A stretch of DNA of 9,215 nt, taken from a bacterium (GTDB lineage: Bacteria > Desulfobacterota > S145-22). The stretch is from positions 1 to 9,215 of the forward strand of contig JALTEW010000154.1 of the NCBI GenBank assembly GCA_027073795.1, in the 5' to 3' direction. Both the position numbers and the translations under genes were made by a program. This document shows positions 7,507-9,215 of the stretch, in pieces (position 1 is the stretch's first letter; every line of letters starts with the position of its first letter). The notes beneath the pieces were generated by a model, which was not told the DNA's origin, searched no databases, and saw only the letters and a list, made by a program, of their open reading frames with translations.

Positions 7507-7535
7507 ACTCTAATGATTTATCAAGGGCTTGTCAA
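7507..7535 (-). promoter_or_regulatory. Sigma-70-type promoter candidate for the six-gene operon
   Basis: On the minus strand a perfect TTGACA (7535-7530) is followed by a 17-base spacer and TAGAGT (7512-7507, four of six consensus bases). Transcription would begin about 7 bases downstream, at or next to the A of the ATG at 7499, giving a leaderless message. An alternative pair, TTGATA (7524-7519) with a perfect TATAAT (7503-7498), has only a 15-base spacer and overlaps the start codon itself. Confidence 0.55.
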
Positions 7536-7550
7536 GCCAGCTTTCTTGAC
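7522..7550. promoter_or_regulatory. Operator-like cluster of CAAG/CTTG inverted repeats
   Basis: The 13-base palindrome GGCTTG-T-CAAGCC (7526-7538) covers the TTGACA box of the minus-strand promoter. A second inverted repeat, GTCAAG (7531-7536) and CTTGAC (7545-7550), is nested with it, and a further CAAG lies at 7522-7525. Four alternating half-sites inside 29 bases between two divergent promoters suggest a repressor or activator site. No particular regulator can be named from the sequence. Confidence 0.4.
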
Positions 7551-7555
7551 TTAAA

Positions 7556-7584
7556 TTGCTAACAGGGGTAAGAATAAATATGAT
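7556..7584 (+). promoter_or_regulatory. Sigma-70-type promoter candidate for the BI-1 family gene
   Basis: TTGCTA (7556-7561, four of six consensus bases), a 17-base spacer and TATGAT (7579-7584, five of six). Transcription would start near 7591, giving a leader of about 100 bases before the ATG at 7693. It lies back to back with the minus-strand operon promoter. Confidence 0.5.
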
Positions 7585-7599
7585 AAGTGAGATAGAAGA

Positions 7600-7634
7600 T
7601 AGAAGGCAAACACCTCTTCAGGTTTTACCTTCTG
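7600..7634 (+). promoter_or_regulatory. Hairpin in the leader of the BI-1 family gene
   Basis: AGAAGG (7601-7606) pairs with CCTTCT (7628-7633). After a C/A mismatch, AAA (7608-7610) pairs with TTT (7624-7626); after a bulged C, ACCT (7612-7615) pairs with AGGT (7620-7623) around a CTTC loop. That gives about 13 pairs in a 35-base element right after the predicted transcription start. No T-run follows directly, so it is not an intrinsic terminator. It could stabilise the message or bind a regulator. Confidence 0.4.
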
Positions 7635-7676
7635 CGATTTTGCCGTCAAAATATGTCTTGAAACAAACAAAACGAC

Positions 7677-7683
7677 AGGAGGG
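7677..7683 (+). promoter_or_regulatory. Strong ribosome-binding site for the BI-1 family gene
   Basis: AGGAGGG, a perfect Shine-Dalgarno core, ends about 10 bases before the ATG at 7693 and fixes that start. Confidence 0.85.
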
Positions 7684-7692
7684 AATAAACAC

Positions 7693-8397
7693 ATGGAAGT
7701 CTTAACACATGCTGAGGTTCGCACACGCGAACACGTCAACGCCTTTATGGTCAAGGTCTATAACTGGATGGCAGCGGGGCTGGCCATCACGGGGGCTATT
7801 GCTCTGTACGTGGCCTCCAACGAAGCGATGCTGCGATATCTTGTTACCCACCAACTTGTTTTTTTCGGGCTGATTATTCTCGAACTGGTTCTGGTGGTTG
7901 CCTTGGCTGGATTTGTCAGAAAGATGAGTGGGATGACCGCCAGTGCGGTCTTTATCCTCTACTCTGTTCTGAATGGAGTTACCCTTTCCACCATCTTTCT
8001 CGTTTACGCGCGGGCCGCGATTGCCACAACCTTCTTTATCACCGCCGGGACGTTTGCTGCTTGCAGCGTCTATGGAATGGCAACCAAACGCGACCTGACC
8101 TCGTGGGGCGGGTTTCTCTTCATGGGATTGATTGGTGTCATCATCGCCTCGGTGGTCAACATGTTTGTTAAAAGTTCGGGGTTGAGCCTTGCCATCAGCT
8201 ATATTGGCGTCTTCGTGTTCATCGGTCTGACGGCCTACGACACCCAGAAGCTCAAAACGCTTGCCCTTTCAAGACCGGCAGACATCGACTCCGACACGGA
8301 ACAGCGCGGCGCCATCATCGGGGCCCTGAGCCTGTATCTCGACTTCATCAACCTCTTTCTCCTGCTGCTTCGTATCTTCGGAGGGGGCAGGGAATAA
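7693..8397 (+). CDS. Bax inhibitor-1 / YccA family membrane protein
   Basis: A 234-residue, seven-helix protein of normal family length. Helices fall at about 24-42, 54-73, 84-104, 108-128, 137-158, 166-183 and 210-228, after a short soluble N-terminus typical of YccA/YbhL-type members (EHVNAFMVKVYNWMAAGLAITG). The two conserved acidic sites are present: Asp183 in GLTAYDTQKLK and Asp217 in LSLYLDFINLFLLLLRIFGG. In Bacillus YetJ the matching aspartates form a pH-sensitive gate for calcium leak; E. coli YccA modulates the FtsH protease. Which role applies here is unknown. The gene is transcribed away from the six-gene operon, has its own promoter candidate, a hairpin-containing leader and a perfect ribosome-binding site, and appears to stand alone. 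Confidence 0.93.
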   Translation: MEVLTHAEVRTREHVNAFMVKVYNWMAAGLAITGAIALYVASNEAMLRYLVTHQLVFFGLIILELVLVVALAGFVRKMSGMTASAVFILYSVLNGVTLSTIFLVYARAAIATTFFITAGTFAACSVYGMATKRDLTSWGGFLFMGLIGVIIASVVNMFVKSSGLSLAISYIGVFVFIGLTAYDTQKLKTLALSRPADIDSDTEQRGAIIGALSLYLDFINLFLLLLRIFGGGRE

Positions 8398-8398
8398 G

Positions 8399-8440
8399 AG
8401 GCTGAGGGCAAGGGACTGAGTGATGAGGACTGAGTAAAAA
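8399..8440. repeat. Degenerate 14-base tandem repeat (about three units)
   Basis: CTGAG occurs at 8402-8406, 8416-8420 and 8430-8434, exactly 14 bases apart. The second and third units share GGACTGAGT (8413-8421, 8427-8435). The array starts right after the BI-1 stop codon. A further GTGAG at 8443-8447 is slightly out of register. Confidence 0.6.
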
Positions 8441-8461
8441 GCGTGAGGGTTGAACTGTAAG

Positions 8462-8493
8462 GTGTCCTTTCTGCTTATAATGAGTGTGGACAC
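8462..8493 (+). promoter_or_regulatory. Promoter candidate with flanking inverted repeat upstream of the trans-sulfuration gene
   Basis: A perfect TATAAT lies at 8476-8481. The best upstream box, TTGAAC (8450-8455), is 20 bases away, too far for an optimal promoter, so an activator may be needed. The inverted repeat GTGTCC (8462-8467) and GGACAC (8488-8493) brackets the TATAAT, as expected of an operator. Transcription would start near 8488, about 58 bases before the ATG at 8546. No riboswitch fold is recognised in this short leader. Confidence 0.4.
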
Positions 8494-8545
8494 ATAAGGA
8501 GAGATAAATTAGAGCAGAACCAGAGAGGCGAAGGGGAGATTTGAG

Positions 8546-9215
8546 ATGGTAAAAAGGTCAGAAGGCGGCGTCATGGAAAAGGCAGACTCTCAGCGTCCGG
8601 AAACGCAGGCAATCCACGCTGGGATCATAGGATATCCTGACCGCGGCGCGGTGGCGCCGCCGATCTATCAAACCTCCACCTTCCAGTTTCACGACACGGA
8701 GCATCTCAACGCCGTTCTCTCCGGCAAGGTAGAGGGAGATCTCTACACCCGCTACAGTAATCCCACCCAGCGCGCTGTCGAACGCACCTTATGCGCCCTG
8801 GAGAAAACGGAGGCGGCTATTGTGGTCGGCTCGGGGATGGCCGCTATTACCACCACGGTCCTGGGGCTTTTGAAGACGGGAGACACCCTTGTCACCACGG
8901 CGGATATCTACGGGGGAACTTACCATTTCTTTCACGATTTTCTCCCGCGTTTCGGTATCTCGACCGTTATGGTTCCCTCTCACGAAGCGCGCGATATTGA
9001 ATCGGCCATAACACCCGAAACGAGGATGATTTACATCGAATCCCCAACAAATCCCCTGTTGAACATCCTCTCCCTTGCAGACATTGCCCGGATAGGCAAG
9101 TCACACGACTGTTACGTTGTCATCGACAACACCTTTGCCACCCCCATCAACCAGACGCCCACCGACTTTGGCATCGATATCATCCTTCACAGCGCTACCA
9201 AGTATCTGGGGGGCC
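8546..9215 (+). CDS. PLP-dependent trans-sulfuration enzyme (MetB/MetC/CGL family), 3' end missing
   Basis: An open frame of 223 codons runs to the window edge, so the protein (usually about 380-420 residues) is cut just after its active-site lysine. Landmarks: TQAIHAG (20-26), VAPPIYQTSTF (36-46), YTRYSNPTQ (67-75) and GSGMAAI (95-101) for the PLP phosphate, Tyr122 in DIYGGTY for ring stacking, YIESPTNP (163-170), Asp194 in VVIDNTFATP, and PLP-binding Lys219 in SATKYLGG. Members make or split cystathionine, or act on O-acyl-homoserine or methionine. The IYGG site has Gly where methionine gamma-lyases usually have Cys, so a synthase or cystathionine lyase is a little more likely (inference). 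The ATG at 8546 is preceded by AAGGGGAG (8531-8538) at good spacing; an internal ATG at 8573 has weaker support. Confidence 0.93.
   Translation, partial: MVKRSEGGVMEKADSQRPETQAIHAGIIGYPDRGAVAPPIYQTSTFQFHDTEHLNAVLSGKVEGDLYTRYSNPTQRAVERTLCALEKTEAAIVVGSGMAAITTTVLGLLKTGDTLVTTADIYGGTYHFFHDFLPRFGISTVMVPSHEARDIESAITPETRMIYIESPTNPLLNILSLADIARIGKSHDCYVVIDNTFATPINQTPTDFGIDIILHSATKYLGG

Noticed and set aside
8496..8503. A Shine-Dalgarno-like AAGGAGAG in the leader of the trans-sulfuration gene
   Set aside because: No start codon follows within a usable distance, so there is no supported leader peptide.
8398..8545. Possible intrinsic terminator or SAM riboswitch between the BI-1 and trans-sulfuration genes
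   Set aside because: I found no stable GC-rich hairpin with a T-run after the BI-1 stop, and the leader after the predicted transcription start is too short and lacks a recognisable riboswitch core.

Overview
The window reads as an ordinary bacterial chromosome segment, most likely from a Desulfobacterota-type (former Deltaproteobacteria) anaerobe. That guess rests on a TRAP carboxylate transporter, an HD-domain 7TMR protein placed between phoH and ybeY, and the overall protein style; it is an inference from gene content, not a tested assignment. I see no tRNA, rRNA, CRISPR array, insertion sequence or phage gene.

Layout: (1) 1-1400, plus strand: the 3' end of a TRAP transporter small permease (dctQ-type), then a complete large permease (dctM-type). 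(2) 1401-1434: a short convergent junction with a weak hairpin that may terminate the opposing operon. (3) 7499 down to 1435, minus strand: six genes read as one tightly packed operon, in transcription order P1/DmpA-family self-processing peptidase, Sir2 deacylase, YjbQ/UPF0047 protein, PhoH-like ATPase, seven-transmembrane HD phosphohydrolase (PgpH/YqfF type), and the YbeY endoribonuclease. Four of the five junctions overlap (22, 1, 4 and 40 bases) and the fifth has a 6-base gap, so translational coupling is likely. (4) 7500-7692: a divergent intergenic region with back-to-back promoter candidates, a cluster of CAAG/CTTG inverted repeats, and a leader hairpin. (5) 7693-8397, plus strand: a Bax inhibitor-1/YccA family membrane protein. 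(6) 8398-8545: an intergenic region with a degenerate 14-base repeat and a promoter candidate. (7) 8546 to the end, plus strand: the first 223 codons of a PLP-dependent trans-sulfuration enzyme (MetB/MetC/CGL family), cut by the window edge.

The distal half of the minus-strand operon (phoH, HD protein, ybeY) is a known conserved module tied to RNA and ribosome quality control, with possible cyclic dinucleotide turnover. The proximal half (peptidase, sirtuin, YjbQ) is a less expected attachment. I found no clearly new biological system. The points most worth checking are the likely leaderless start and operator-like repeats in the divergent promoter region, the leader hairpin before the BI-1 gene, and the mixed composition of the six-gene operon.
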